This document shows, piece by piece, positions 1-9,296 of a DNA stretch of 64,000 bases (its first letter is position 1; the number at the start of each line of letters is the position of its first letter). Both the position numbers and the translations under genes were made by a program. The DNA is from Beijerinckia sp. 28-YEA-48 (GTDB lineage: Bacteria; Pseudomonadota; Alphaproteobacteria; Rhizobiales; Beijerinckiaceae), in the NCBI RefSeq assembly GCF_900104955.1, contig NZ_FNSI01000001.1, positions 2,576,001 through 2,640,000 of the forward strand, read 5' to 3'. Under the pieces are notes generated by a model. That model was not told the DNA's origin. It worked only from the letters and a program-made list of their open reading frames with translations, and did no database searches.

Positions 1-130
1 TGCAGAAGGGGCGATATTCCGGCGTCGCGGGACGGCCGCAGATGGCGCAAGGGCCGAGGTCGGCCGCGCCGGCGTCATCGGCCATGAATTTGGCGACGAG
101 ATCCGGTGATCCCGATTTCTTGTCGGTCAT
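1..130 (-). CDS. yacG: YacG-like zinc-binding protein, 3' part missing at left edge
   Basis: Reading the minus strand from ATG at 130 gives about 43 residues before the window ends. They include the first half of a YacG zinc site, CAIC-GRP followed by RPFC, spaced as in the C-x2-C...C-x3-C family. YacG is a small protein described in E. coli as an inhibitor of DNA gyrase. It lies 26 bp downstream of maf on the same strand, the usual alphaproteobacterial order infA-maf-yacG, which supports the call. Only the N-terminal half of the metal site is visible, so the second cysteine pair cannot be checked. Confidence 0.75.
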   Translation of the reverse strand, partial: MTDKKSGSPDLVAKFMADDAGAADLGPCAICGRPATPEYRPFC

Positions 131-156
131 TGGCAGCTCCAAATCAGATACCGAAA

Positions 157-798
157 TCAGATACGGTTCAGCCAGAACATATGGGCAGGATAACCCTCGC
201 CCGCCAGGAGGGCCATGGTTTCGGCGAGCGGCAGGCCGACGACTGCCGAATAGGAGCCGACGATTTTGACCGGAAACACGCCCGCAAGCCCCTGGATGGC
301 ATAGCCACCCGCCTTACCGCGCCATTCACCGGAGGCGAGATAGGCCTCCATCTCCTGCGTCGACAGGCGCTTGAAACGGACCCTGGTTTCCACAAGCCGA
401 CGGCGCTCAGCGCCTTTCGGCGTGATCAGGCTGATGCTGGTCCAGACCCGATGGGTGCGCCCCGACAGCAGCCGCAGGCAAGACCCCGCCTCCTCGGCCA
501 ATTCGCATTTCGGCAGGATGCGCCGTCCCACCGCCACCACCGTGTCGGCGGCCAGCACGAAGCAATCGGCAAAACCATCGCGGGCGCCGGCGATTTTAGA
601 AGCAGCCTGAGCCTTCTCGCTGGCCAGACGCGTCGCCAAAGTGCGGGGCAGTTCGCTGCGTTTCGGAGTCTCGTCGAGATCGGCGGGAATGAGCGCATCC
701 GGCTCGATGCCAATCTGCTGTAGCAGCGCCAGGCGGCGCGGCGAACTGGAGGCAAGCACCAGTTTCGGCCGCCAGCCGGTCGTATCATGCCCGCTCAT
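157..798 (-). CDS. maf: Maf family nucleotide pyrophosphatase
   Basis: This 213-residue protein has the Maf signature near its start: [10 protein letters not shown] at about residues 13-22, which is the phosphate-binding SxSxRR loop. An internal VLAADTVV segment supplies the conserved acidic residue. Maf proteins hydrolyse nucleoside triphosphates, often modified or non-canonical ones, to monophosphates and pyrophosphate in the cytoplasm. Length is normal for the family (about 190-210). The gene sits between infA and yacG on the minus strand with short gaps, so the three are probably co-transcribed. The exact substrate class (dTTP/UTP versus m7GTP type) was not decided. Confidence 0.9.
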   Translation of the reverse strand: MSGHDTTGWRPKLVLASSSPRRLALLQQIGIEPDALIPADLDETPKRSELPRTLATRLASEKAQAASKIAGARDGFADCFVLAADTVVAVGRRILPKCELAEEAGSCLRLLSGRTHRVWTSISLITPKGAERRRLVETRVRFKRLSTQEMEAYLASGEWRGKAGGYAIQGLAGVFPVKIVGSYSAVVGLPLAETMALLAGEGYPAHMFWLNRI

Positions 799-835
799 CA
801 GCGAGCCTCCCTGCGGGCGGCGGCCATCATCGAGT

Positions 836-1054
836 TTATTTGAACCGGTAGGTGATACGGCCCTTGGTCAGATCATAGGGCGTCATTTCGACCAGCACCT
901 TGTCGCCTGTGAGCACGCGGATGCGGTTCTTGCGCATCTTGCCCGCCGTATGGGCGATGATCTCGTGGTCGTTCTCGAGCTTCACGCGAAACGTCGCGTT
1001 CGGCAGGAGTTCGGTCACGAACCCCGGAAATTCAAGCAGTTCTTCTTTCGCCAT
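836..1054 (-). CDS. infA: Translation initiation factor IF-1
   Basis: A 72-residue protein beginning [11 protein letters not shown] and ending GRITYRFK, the full length of bacterial IF-1. It is a single S1/OB-fold RNA-binding domain (core [22 protein letters not shown]) that binds the ribosomal A site of the 30S subunit during initiation. The frame stays open upstream to 1195, but the family start is the ATG at 1054 and the upstream residues match nothing, so the shorter form was chosen. It precedes maf on the same strand by 37 bp. Confidence 0.97.
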   Translation of the reverse strand: MAKEELLEFPGFVTELLPNATFRVKLENDHEIIAHTAGKMRKNRIRVLTGDKVLVEMTPYDLTKGRITYRFK

Positions 1055-1198
1055 AAACCTCGTCCAATCTCGGCCGGACGGCCGACCACAGCCGGCGGCT
1101 GCGGAAAGTGGCCGGAACCTACTGCAACAGTGACGCTTTGTGAACAGCGGCAGCGCTGTCATGCATGAAATTGTGACAAAACCCCATTTCCGCAAGGA

Positions 1199-2017
1199 TT
1201 ATGGGGCTTCCACCGCCGCTGCGGCCTCCGCATCCATGCGCTGGAGGGCCCGATATCGCCGGTAAGCGAAGGGGATATGGGCCAGGTAGAGGATGCTGAT
1301 CCCGGCTAGAACCTCCATGGGGAAGCTGTAGAGGAACAGGATGGCGACCACGACGCCAAACAGCACCACGATGAAATATTCGCGCGGCACCCGGCCCATT
1401 TCCTTGCCCGACAGGTGTGGAATGCGGCTCACCATCAAAAAGCCGATCAGCAGGGTGTAAATGATGAGGGCCACGACCATGGCCTTGCCGGAGGCAAAGC
1501 CGAACCAGGAATGGGTGAGGTAGATCGGCAGCAGCACGACGATGGCGCCTGCCGGCGAGGGCATGCCGACGAAGAAGCGCGCGGCCCATTTCGGCTTGTT
1601 GGGATCATCAATCGCCACGTTGAACCGGGCGAGCCGCAGCGCGCAGGCCACCGCATAGACCATGGCGGCGAACCAGCCGGCGGATTTAATGTCGTTCAAA
1701 GCCCACATATAGAGGATCATCGCCGGGGCGACGCCGAAGTCGATGAAGTCGGCCAGCGAATCAAGCTCAGCGCCGAAGCGCGAGGTGGAATCAAGCGCGC
1801 GCGCCAGGCGGCCGTCGAGACCGTCCAGCACCGCCGCGCCGGCGATGGCGTAAACGGCGAGATCGAAACGCGCCTCGATGGCGAAGCGAATCGCGGTCAG
1901 ACCCATGCAAAGGCCGAGCAAAGTCACCAGATTGGGCAGGACATAACGCAGCGGAATGCGCTGGAAGCGCCGCCGCTCTCCGCCTGCCTGTGCCGGTTTG
2001 ATCAATGGATCGTCCAT
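1199..2017 (-). CDS. pssA: CDP-diacylglycerol--serine O-phosphatidyltransferase
   Basis: An integral membrane enzyme of the CDP-alcohol phosphatidyltransferase family. The signature D-G-x2-A-R-x8-G-x3-D-x3-D is visible as DGLDGRLAR...GAELDSLADFIDFG. Several hydrophobic helices follow. It makes phosphatidylserine from CDP-diacylglycerol and serine at the inner membrane, the first committed step to phosphatidylethanolamine. ATG at 2017 (MDDPLIKP) has AAGG upstream. A TTG at 2032 overlapping the psd stop is a possible alternative and would add five residues. It lies directly downstream of psd on the same strand, so the two consecutive steps form an operon. Confidence 0.94.
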   Translation of the reverse strand: MDDPLIKPAQAGGERRRFQRIPLRYVLPNLVTLLGLCMGLTAIRFAIEARFDLAVYAIAGAAVLDGLDGRLARALDSTSRFGAELDSLADFIDFGVAPAMILYMWALNDIKSAGWFAAMVYAVACALRLARFNVAIDDPNKPKWAARFFVGMPSPAGAIVVLLPIYLTHSWFGFASGKAMVVALIIYTLLIGFLMVSRIPHLSGKEMGRVPREYFIVVLFGVVVAILFLYSFPMEVLAGISILYLAHIPFAYRRYRALQRMDAEAAAAVEAP

Positions 2018-2028
2018 CGCGGCAGCCT

Positions 2029-2727
2029 TCAAGCGGAACGGAAGACGCGGCGCGGCGTGCCTGCGGCCAGATTGGCGATCACGGTTTCGCCAGCGATCAT
2101 CTTGGAGCCGATATCGACCGTCGGGGTCGCTGTATCGGGCATGTAGACATCGACGCGCGATCCGAAGCGGATAAGGCCGATGCGCTCGCCCGGCTGCACG
2201 CCGTCGCCTTCCTTGCTGAAGCTGACGATGCGGCGGGCGATCAGGCCGGCGATCTGCACCACGCCGAAAATGCCGGCATGGGTTTCGATGACGAAGCCGT
2301 TGCGCTCGTTGTCCTCGCTCGCCTTGTCGAGATCGGCATTGACGAACAGGCCCGGCTTATAAGCGATGCGCTGGATGCGGCCGGCGACCGGCGACCGGTT
2401 CACGTGGCAGTCAAACACCGACATGAAGACAGAGACACGCTTCATCGGCCGTTCGCCCAGGCCCAATTCCGGCGGCGGCACGAAGGAGCCGACCGAGCAG
2501 ACGATGCCATCGGCGGGCGAAATCACGAGGTTTTCATCGACCGGCGTCACCCGGATCGGATCGCGGAAGAAATAGGCGCACCAGAGCGTCAGCAGCGCGC
2601 CGATCCAGCCGAGCGGCGACCAGAGCCAGTACAGAATCAGCGACGCGATCGCGAAGCCGACGATGAACAGATAGCCCTCCGGATGAACGGGCGTGATCTG
2701 CCGGCGTACGCTGTCCAAAATGCTCAT
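2029..2727 (-). CDS. psd: Phosphatidylserine decarboxylase proenzyme
   Basis: A 232-residue protein of the short PSD class. It has two N-terminal membrane segments (about residues 17-52), the SPADG motif, a [12 protein letters not shown] block, and near the C terminus [11 protein letters not shown]. The last contains the Gly-Ser bond where these proenzymes self-cleave to make the pyruvoyl cofactor on the alpha subunit. It decarboxylates phosphatidylserine to phosphatidylethanolamine. It is first in the psd-pssA pair, and the divergent neighbour starts 261 bp away, so that gap should hold the operon promoter. Confidence 0.94.
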   Translation of the reverse strand: MSILDSVRRQITPVHPEGYLFIVGFAIASLILYWLWSPLGWIGALLTLWCAYFFRDPIRVTPVDENLVISPADGIVCSVGSFVPPPELGLGERPMKRVSVFMSVFDCHVNRSPVAGRIQRIAYKPGLFVNADLDKASEDNERNGFVIETHAGIFGVVQIAGLIARRIVSFSKEGDGVQPGERIGLIRFGSRVDVYMPDTATPTVDIGSKMIAGETVIANLAAGTPRRVFRSA

Positions 2728-2988
2728 TAATCTGCCCTTGCCCTATCTTGGCCCGATCTTGCCCAACACGGGGGCGAGTGGAGCCGGTCTTTTGCCATTG
2801 AAACGGGTTAAAGTCACGGCCAAGGAAGGATTCCGGGGTAAATCCCCGGTTTTGCCCCCATTCAACGGTTTTGACTTGGATCAAAGCCCCGCGCCTCGCG
2901 CGGCTGGACGGGTTCCAGCGCGAAAACCTACAGTCGGCCCACGATAAAGGCGGCTGGCTTAAGCGCCGGCTCGGGGGGAAACCAATTC

Positions 2989-4611
2989 ATGACCGCGCTC
3001 GACAGGACCTACGACGGCATCATCATCGGCGCCGGCCACCATGGGCTGGTGCTCGGCAGCTATCTAGCGAAGGCCGGGCTGGACATCCTGCTCGTTGATC
3101 GGCGGCTCGACTATGGCGGTGGCCTCTCGACCAAGGAAGCGACCCTGCCCGGCTTTTATCACAACCTGCATTCGATCAATCATTTCCACATCAGCGAGAC
3201 GCCCTGGTTCAAGGATCTCGGCCTGGCCGAACGGGTCACCTACATCACGCCGCGCTACGAGTTCGGCCAACCGCATCTCGATGGCTCGGCTTTGGTCTTC
3301 GGCCGCGATCTTGAAGAGACGCTCGCCAATGTAGCCCGCTTTTCGGAAAAAGATGCGCGCACCTTCCGCGAGTGGAACCGCAAGGCCGAACAGATCACTC
3401 GCGATATCTTTTTGCCGGAACGCTACAGCGAGCCGCTGCCGCAAGCCGAGCGCGAGCGGCTCCTGGCGCGCACGGCGGCGGGGCGCGACTTTCTGGCGAT
3501 GACCCAGCGCCAGCCGCTCGACGTGGTCCACGAATTGTTCGAGAACGAGCACGTCAAACTGCTTTTCCTGTTCAAGGTCTCGTTGTTTGGCACCTGGCTT
3601 GTCGACACGATGTCGAAGACGAGCCCAATGGGCTCGATCATCCGCGCCTTCGATCTGCAAAGCGGCTATCAGCTCTGTCAGGGCGGCTCATTCAATCTGG
3701 CCCGCGGCCTGATGGAGACGTTCATCGCCGCTGGCGGCCGCTTCCAGCCGCAAGTTTCTATTGACCGCATTGTGATTGAAGGCGGACGCGCCACCGGCAT
3801 CGCGTTGACCGATGGCCGCACGGTGCGGGCGCGCCAGTTCGTCTCTTCGACGCTTGACGTGCATCAGACCTTCGAGAAACTGATCGGCCGAACGCAACTG
3901 CCGCAGGCTTTCACGCAAAAGCTCGACGGCTTCCAATATACCGGCTGGACGCTCTTTGGCGTCCATCTGGCGCTGGAAGAATCGCCCAATTTCACCGCCG
4001 CGCAGTTCGATCCCAACGTCAATCGCGCCCTGAAATGGAGCCTCGGCGCGGAAACGATGGAGGACCTGTTTTCCGCCTTCGCCGATGTGCGCGCCAACAA
4101 AGTCCCCAAGGTCATCCAGTTCGGGTCCGGGCCGATGAGCCTGCTTGATCCGACCCAGGCGCCGCCCGGCAAGCACACCACCTATGCCTGGCATGTCATG
4201 CCGCTGGATCCCGACATCGGCACGCAGAGCTGGGAGGATTTCAAGGAAGAGTTTTCCGAAAAGGTGATCGAGACCTTCGCCCGCTATGCCCCCAACGTCA
4301 GCGGCAAAAAGATTCTCGGCAAATATGTTTATACCGCCAAGGAATATGCGCAGGAGATGATCAACATGCGCGGCGGCGATATTTTCATGGGGGCCTTCAA
4401 CGCCGAACAGGTGATGTACAACCATTTCGGCTATCGCACGCCCATTGCCAATCTCTATATGAGTGGATCAGCGACCCATCCCGGTGGCGCCATCTCGGGC
4501 GGCGCCGGCTATATCAGCGCCGGCCTCATCGCCCGCGACATCGGCGCGAAATTGTGGTGGAAGCCCTGGGATGCGCACGAGGCGCTTGGGGCAATGCAAG
4601 AGGCGTATTGA
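2989..4611 (+). CDS. CrtI-like NAD(P)/FAD-dependent oxidoreductase
   Basis: The 540-residue protein starts with a dinucleotide-binding beta-alpha-beta unit (IIIGAGHHGLVLGSYLAKAG, ending in an acidic LLVD), the FAD ADP-binding fold. Its C terminus carries the phytoene-desaturase-family pattern LYMSGSATHPGGAISGGAGY. It is therefore a CrtI/PYROXD2-like amine-oxidase-fold enzyme. No carotenoid genes are nearby, so phytoene is unlikely to be the substrate, and the true one is unknown. The start follows a strong GGGGGGAA ribosome site. It is monocistronic, divergent from psd and followed by a palindromic repeat at 4622-4664. Confidence 0.8.
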   Translation: MTALDRTYDGIIIGAGHHGLVLGSYLAKAGLDILLVDRRLDYGGGLSTKEATLPGFYHNLHSINHFHISETPWFKDLGLAERVTYITPRYEFGQPHLDGSALVFGRDLEETLANVARFSEKDARTFREWNRKAEQITRDIFLPERYSEPLPQAERERLLARTAAGRDFLAMTQRQPLDVVHELFENEHVKLLFLFKVSLFGTWLVDTMSKTSPMGSIIRAFDLQSGYQLCQGGSFNLARGLMETFIAAGGRFQPQVSIDRIVIEGGRATGIALTDGRTVRARQFVSSTLDVHQTFEKLIGRTQLPQAFTQKLDGFQYTGWTLFGVHLALEESPNFTAAQFDPNVNRALKWSLGAETMEDLFSAFADVRANKVPKVIQFGSGPMSLLDPTQAPPGKHTTYAWHVMPLDPDIGTQSWEDFKEEFSEKVIETFARYAPNVSGKKILGKYVYTAKEYAQEMINMRGGDIFMGAFNAEQVMYNHFGYRTPIANLYMSGSATHPGGAISGGAGYISAGLIARDIGAKLWWKPWDAHEALGAMQEAY

Positions 4612-4621
4612 AAAACTCCCC

Positions 4622-4664
4622 ATGTCATTCCCGACAGCCGCGTAGCGGCGGAGCGGGATGACAT
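4622..4664. repeat. Palindromic intergenic repeat (TGTCAT...ATGACA family)
   Basis: Arms ATGTCATTCCCG and CGGGATGACAT flank a GC-rich centre (CGTAGCGGCG). The outer part matches the elements at 11441-11488, 15629-15675 and 15731-15774 (CGGGATGACA...). It sits directly after the FAD oxidoreductase, so it may also end transcription. It resembles the dispersed extragenic palindromes common in Hyphomicrobiales. Confidence 0.6.
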
Positions 4665-4827
4665 CAAGGATTTTCAATATCCAGCTGGACGCCCCGGTTT
4701 GAAAATCTATAGTCGACGTCGATAAGGCGGCCGTCAGATGCCGCTGGCTGGAGGGAATGCATTCATCGTCGCGGTTTGATCGCGCGCATGCCCTCTTACG
4801 CCGAACAAGGCTTCAGGAAGGAAACAT

Positions 4828-5823
4828 ATGCGCCGGTTTACACACACTCTCATCGCCTGCCTCGCCGCCACGCTCGCTTTCTCCGCCCAAGCGGCAACCA
4901 AGATCATCGTCGGCACAGTGCCCAACACCAGTGACGGGCCGATCATCTGCGCCATAGAGAAGGGCTATTTCAAGGAGCAGGATATCGAGGTCGAGCTGAC
5001 CTCGTTCCGCACCGCGTCCGACATGACGCCGATGGTGGTGCGTGGCGATATTCCGATCATGGGCGGCGGCGTCAGCGTGTCCTATTTCAATGGCGTCGCC
5101 CAGGGCATGCCGCTGCGCTATTTCCTCAGCCGGGCGCAGATCCGCTCGCATCATAAGATCATCCTGCGCAAGGGATTGGCGGAGAAGGTCAAGACCATCG
5201 CCGACCTGAAAGGCCTGCGCATCGCCACCACGGCGGCTGGCGGCTTCTCCGAATATGAACTGGGCAAGGCCTTAGAAACGGCGGGGCTGACGCTCGACGA
5301 TGTCGACACCAAGCCGCTCGCCATGCCGCAAACCCTGACGGCGATGATCAATGGCGCGATCGATGCAGCAGTGCTGATCCCGCCCTTCGATGGCGGCGCC
5401 TTGCGCGATGGGGCCACCATGCTGGTGCGCCTCGATCAGATCGTCAAACCGGAGATGGAAGTCGCCGGCCTCATCTACAACACCGAATGGGCCGCCAAGA
5501 ACCGCGATCTGCTGGATCGCTTTACCGCCGCCTACATCAAGGGCGCGCGCTACTTTCAGCAGGGCGTCGAGAACGGCCCCAACCGCGACGAGATCATCGA
5601 CTACTTTCTTAAATATGCGCCGATCAAGAACCGCGCCATTTTCGCCGATACCTCTTGGTCGGACGTCAATCCTGACGGCAAGGTCGTCGTCGCTTCCCTA
5701 CTCGACCAGCAAGACTTCTACATCCGCCGTGGCTATCTGAAGACGAAAATGCCGATCGAGAAATTGGTCGATGAAGAGACCGCGGTTCGTGCGCTGAAGC
5801 TTCTGCAATCCCAAGGACAGTGA
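4828..5823 (+). CDS. ABC transporter periplasmic binding protein, NitT/TauT (SsuA-like) type
   Basis: A 331-residue protein with a clear Sec signal peptide (MRRFTHTLIACLAATLAFSA, cleavage near AQA-AT). The mature type-2 periplasmic-binding fold begins KIIVGTVPNTSDGPIICAIEKGYF, as in nitrate/taurine/sulfonate and thiamine-precursor binding proteins. It would capture a small anion or cofactor precursor in the periplasm. The ribosome site AAGGAA lies just before the ATG. No permease or ATPase gene is adjacent: the downstream ABC gene is a convergent exporter. Its partners must be elsewhere, and the ligand is unknown. Confidence 0.8.
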   Translation: MRRFTHTLIACLAATLAFSAQAATKIIVGTVPNTSDGPIICAIEKGYFKEQDIEVELTSFRTASDMTPMVVRGDIPIMGGGVSVSYFNGVAQGMPLRYFLSRAQIRSHHKIILRKGLAEKVKTIADLKGLRIATTAAGGFSEYELGKALETAGLTLDDVDTKPLAMPQTLTAMINGAIDAAVLIPPFDGGALRDGATMLVRLDQIVKPEMEVAGLIYNTEWAAKNRDLLDRFTAAYIKGARYFQQGVENGPNRDEIIDYFLKYAPIKNRAIFADTSWSDVNPDGKVVVASLLDQQDFYIRRGYLKTKMPIEKLVDEETAVRALKLLQSQGQ

Positions 5824-5824
5824 C

Positions 5825-5843
5825 GAGCGCCTATTTGGCGCTC
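5825..5843. terminator. Short hairpin between convergent genes
   Basis: A perfect 7 bp stem GAGCGCC/GGCGCTC with a five-base loop (TATTT) occupies the whole gap between the binding-protein stop and the stop of the convergent exporter. It could terminate both transcripts, but there is no long T-tract. Confidence 0.45.
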
Positions 5844-7834
5844 TGATCTTCCTCACTGCGCCGCACCAGGTTTTCGTCGTTCCGGTCGTCGTCCAAATCG
5901 CCAGCGGTGGCGACGGCGGCCTCCTGCATGAGCACACCGAAATCGCCTGTGATCGCGACATGTTTCGATTTGCCTTCGGCGGCCTCGGCGCGACGCAGGG
6001 TCTCCTGCGCCTCGTCGACTTCGCGCTGGCGGTTCCACATGGCGTTGTAGACGCCGCCCAAGGCGAGCAGATCTTCATGCCGGCCACGTTCAACGATCTG
6101 GCCGCTATCGAGCACCAGGATTTCGTCGGCATTGACGATGGTGGATAGGCGATGCGCGATCACCAAAGTGGTGCGATCTTGGGCAACGCGCTCCAACGCA
6201 CCCTGAATTTCCCGTTCGGTGAAGGAATCGAGCGCCGAGGTCGCCTCGTCCAGCATCAGGATCGGCGGCGCCTTGAGGATGGTGCGGGCGATGGCGACAC
6301 GTTGCTTTTCACCACCCGACAATTTCAACCCGCGCTCGCCGACCTGGGCATTGTAGCCGCCGGGAATGGTGCGGATGAACTCGTCGATCTGCGCCAGTTT
6401 GGCTGCTGCTTCGATCTCTTCCTGGGTCGTATCCCAGCGGCCATAGCGAATGTTGTAGGCGATGGTTTCGTTGAACAGCACCGTATCCTGCGGCACCATG
6501 CCGATCTTCTCGCGTAGCGAAACCTGGGTGATGTCGGAGATATTCTGGCCGTCGATCAGGATGCGGCCGCTCTGCGGTTCGTAGAAGCGGAACAGCAGCC
6601 GCGAGAGCGTCGATTTGCCGGCGCCCGAAGGCCCGACAACCGCGACGGTTTTGCCAGCCGGAACCTCGAAGGAAATGCCCTTCAGGATTGGCCGTGCCGG
6701 ATCATAGGCGAATTGGACATTTTCGAACGTGACCGTGCCCTGGGAAATCTTCAGCGGCAGCGCGCCCGGCTTATCCTTAACCTCCGGATTCTGCTCCAGG
6801 ACATCGAACATCTGCTCGATGTCGATCGTCGCCTGTTTGATCTCGCGATAGACCATGCCCATGAAATTCAACGGTTGGTAAAGCTGGATCATCAGGCCGT
6901 TCAAGAGAACGAAATCGCCGATCGTATTGGTGCCATTGCGGATGCCGTTGACGCAGAGAATCATCACGACAGACAGCGCTGCGGCGAAGATGATCCCTTG
7001 ACCGGAGTTTAGGACGGCCAGCGAGACATAGCTCGAAATGCTGTTCTTCTCGTAACGGGCCATGGACTTGTCGTAGCGCGCGGCCTCGCGCTTCTCGGCG
7101 GTGAAATATTTCACCGTCTCGTAGTTGAGCAGCGAGTCGATCGCCTTCACATTGGCGTCTGTATCGCTTTCGTTCATGTCGCGACGGATGGAGATGCGCC
7201 AATCGGTGGCCACTTGGGTGAACCAGAGATAGGCGACGATCATGATGCTGATCGACAGCATGTAGCGCCAATCGAAGGCGAAGTAGAACACGCCGAGGAT
7301 CAACGCGAATTCGACGACCGTGGGCACGCCGGTCAGCATGCTCATGCGCACGATCTGCTGGATCGCCTCGCGGCCGCGCTCGAGAATGCGCGTCAGGCCG
7401 CCGGTCTTGCGCTCGAGATGGAACCGCAGCGACAAATCGTGCAGATGGACGAAGACTTCATTGGCAAGGCGGCGCACCGCATGCATCGCCACGGCGGCGA
7501 ACAGAGCATCGCGCGCCTGGGTGAAGAGCTGCATGAAAATACGCAGCAGGCCGTAGAGCACGCAGATCGCGATCGGCCCGGCGAGAAGCGCCGGCAAGGG
7601 CACGTTGGCGCTGCCCGGGTGGGCCAAGGCATCCGTCGCCCATTTGAACGAATAGGGCACGAGGATCGTGACCACTTTCGCGGCGAGTAGCAAAACGAGC
7701 GCGCCGAGGACGCGCATTTTCAGGTCAAGCCGATCCGTCGGCCAGACGTAGGGCCAGAGGTGCTTGACGGTTTCACTGAGCGTGGCTTCGCGGCGCCCGG
7801 TTTTACGCGGCGGCGGATTGGCGGGAGGGGTCAT
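5831..7834 (-). CDS. Atm1/ABCB7-type ABC exporter (membrane and ATPase domains fused)
   Basis: A 667-residue half-transporter. A six-helix type-1 exporter membrane domain (about residues 40-350) is followed by a nucleotide-binding domain with Walker A GPSGAGKST, signature LSGGEKQR, Walker B ILMLDEAT and the H-loop AHRLSTI. The domain carries the DWRISIRRDMNESD and NYETVKYF segments typical of the Atm1/HMT1 family, which exports glutathione-linked sulfur or metal compounds. It should act as a homodimer in the inner membrane. The start is ATG at 7834. A TATGA-TTC-TCATA inverted repeat lies about 55 bp upstream and could be an iron-type operator. Confidence 0.9.
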   Translation of the reverse strand: MTPPANPPPRKTGRREATLSETVKHLWPYVWPTDRLDLKMRVLGALVLLLAAKVVTILVPYSFKWATDALAHPGSANVPLPALLAGPIAICVLYGLLRIFMQLFTQARDALFAAVAMHAVRRLANEVFVHLHDLSLRFHLERKTGGLTRILERGREAIQQIVRMSMLTGVPTVVEFALILGVFYFAFDWRYMLSISIMIVAYLWFTQVATDWRISIRRDMNESDTDANVKAIDSLLNYETVKYFTAEKREAARYDKSMARYEKNSISSYVSLAVLNSGQGIIFAAALSVVMILCVNGIRNGTNTIGDFVLLNGLMIQLYQPLNFMGMVYREIKQATIDIEQMFDVLEQNPEVKDKPGALPLKISQGTVTFENVQFAYDPARPILKGISFEVPAGKTVAVVGPSGAGKSTLSRLLFRFYEPQSGRILIDGQNISDITQVSLREKIGMVPQDTVLFNETIAYNIRYGRWDTTQEEIEAAAKLAQIDEFIRTIPGGYNAQVGERGLKLSGGEKQRVAIARTILKAPPILMLDEATSALDSFTEREIQGALERVAQDRTTLVIAHRLSTIVNADEILVLDSGQIVERGRHEDLLALGGVYNAMWNRQREVDEAQETLRRAEAAEGKSKHVAITGDFGVLMQEAAVATAGDLDDDRNDENLVRRSEEDQSAK

Positions 7835-7888
7835 GGGTTCGATCTACACGGCCCGCGGCCAAGCGCGGGCAAGGTCAAGTTTGATTGT

Positions 7889-7901
7889 TATGATTCTCAT
7901 A
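7889..7901. promoter_or_regulatory. Candidate operator upstream of the Atm1-type exporter
   Basis: A perfect 5+5 bp inverted repeat TATGA-TTC-TCATA sits in an AT-rich patch inside GC-rich sequence, 55-67 bp upstream of the exporter ATG. Its appearance (AT-rich, TGA-n-TCA) is like Fur-family or Irr-family sites. The regulator is inference only. Confidence 0.3.
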
Positions 7902-7962
7902 TAAGCGCTTCCCGGCCAAAAGGCACGGGTGCGCCGGCATTTTCAGAAGGAGGACCGGAGGT

Positions 7963-9150
7963 TTATGGCACCGGATTGGGCACAACCAGGACCTGTCCCG
8001 GGTAAATCAGATCCGGATTGCGGATTTGGTTGGCGTTGGCATCGTAGATCTGAGTGTAGCGCATGCCTTGCCCCAGCACAGTTCGGCTGATCCGCCACAG
8101 GCTGTCGCCGCGCTCGACCCTGGCGGTGCGCAGTTCCGGCACGATCGTCGATTGGGCGGTTCCAGCCGTACCCGTGCGCTTTTCGGCTGAGGGCGCCGCC
8201 GCAGCCTGAGTCGCCGCGGCCCGTTGGGACGTCTGAGAAGCTGAAGCCGTGGATGGCCCCGTCCCCTCGCGCTTGTCCGCTGCGGCGGCAACCGCCCCCG
8301 CACCGGGATAATCGAACGGCACTTCGGCGCGGGCCGCGACCCCAACGCCATCCTTGGCGACGAGATCGGCGCGCACCGCATATTTGCCCGGCGACATGCC
8401 CTTTTCGATCCGCATCGACCAATGCCCATCCGCCGCCGTCTCGGCCATGGCGATGAAGGCGCCGTTCAGATAGAGCCGAACCCTGGCGCCTGCCGCCGCG
8501 AGACCGGATAGGAAAAAGCCGCCGCCGTCCTGGGCTTCGACCGTGCGGATGGTGACGGAGGGGGCAGCGGAGGATGCCGGCGCGCTGCCGGCAACCGGCC
8601 CAGCTTGCGGTTTGGCGTCGGAGAGAATGCGCGTCGGCTTGTCCGGCTCCGCCAGCGCCACGATCACGTCACGGCTGCCGGGCTTGGGCACCACCACCGC
8701 GACCGTCTGATCCGAAGCCACAGCATCAGCCTCCAGCGAGAGCAGATGATCGCCTGGCGGCAGCGTCGGCGGCAGGATGACGAACTGGCCCTCGGCATTG
8801 GCCGTCGCCTGGCCGACCGGCTTGCCCGTCGCGAATAAAGTGACCTTGGCGTTGGGCGCGGCGCGACCGGCCACCACCGTCTCACCCGACGGCTCGACGC
8901 GCACGACATCGAACTGCGGTTTCTGCGGCTTATCGGCTGCCGATTTGCTTGGCTCTGGATTGGTCGATTGGGGCTTGGCGGGCTCGAGCTTGGCCTGCGG
9001 CTGAGCGACTGTTTCGGCTGGTGTCCCGGCTGAGATCGTGGACGCGGGCACGGGCAAATTGCGCCAGAAATTCCAACCGATGACGATGCCCGCGATCACG
9101 ACCACCGCGGCGCCGATCCCATAAACAACCCTGTTCGACACACCAGACAT
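7963..9150 (-). CDS. LysM-domain peptidoglycan-binding protein with N-terminal membrane anchor
   Basis: From ATG at 9150 (MSGVSNRVVYG) the protein is 395 residues. It has a single membrane segment at about residues 8-27, a long Ala/Pro/Lys-rich linker, repeated Ig-like segments (VVAGRAAPNAKVTLFATGKPVG and a similar second block), and a C-terminal LysM domain. The LysM runs VERGDSLWRISRTVLGQGMRYTQIYDANANQIRNPDLIYPGQVLVVP. It is probably tethered to the inner membrane with the LysM contacting the cell wall. ATG at 9201 would add 17 residues but lacks a ribosome site. It is divergent from the LOG-family gene. Confidence 0.82.
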   Translation of the reverse strand: MSGVSNRVVYGIGAAVVVIAGIVIGWNFWRNLPVPASTISAGTPAETVAQPQAKLEPAKPQSTNPEPSKSAADKPQKPQFDVVRVEPSGETVVAGRAAPNAKVTLFATGKPVGQATANAEGQFVILPPTLPPGDHLLSLEADAVASDQTVAVVVPKPGSRDVIVALAEPDKPTRILSDAKPQAGPVAGSAPASSAAPSVTIRTVEAQDGGGFFLSGLAAAGARVRLYLNGAFIAMAETAADGHWSMRIEKGMSPGKYAVRADLVAKDGVGVAARAEVPFDYPGAGAVAAAADKREGTGPSTASASQTSQRAAATQAAAAPSAEKRTGTAGTAQSTIVPELRTARVERGDSLWRISRTVLGQGMRYTQIYDANANQIRNPDLIYPGQVLVVPNPVP

Positions 9151-9296
9151 TTCCAACACCGCCCGCCCGACATCGCCTGAATATTCAGGCGATTTAACCA
9201 TTGTGGCAGCGAAAGGCCAATCTCGGCGATTCACGCTGGTTAAGCTTGCCTTTCTGTGCCTTGACCCTGCCACAACCGCACGGCAAAAGCTGTGAC

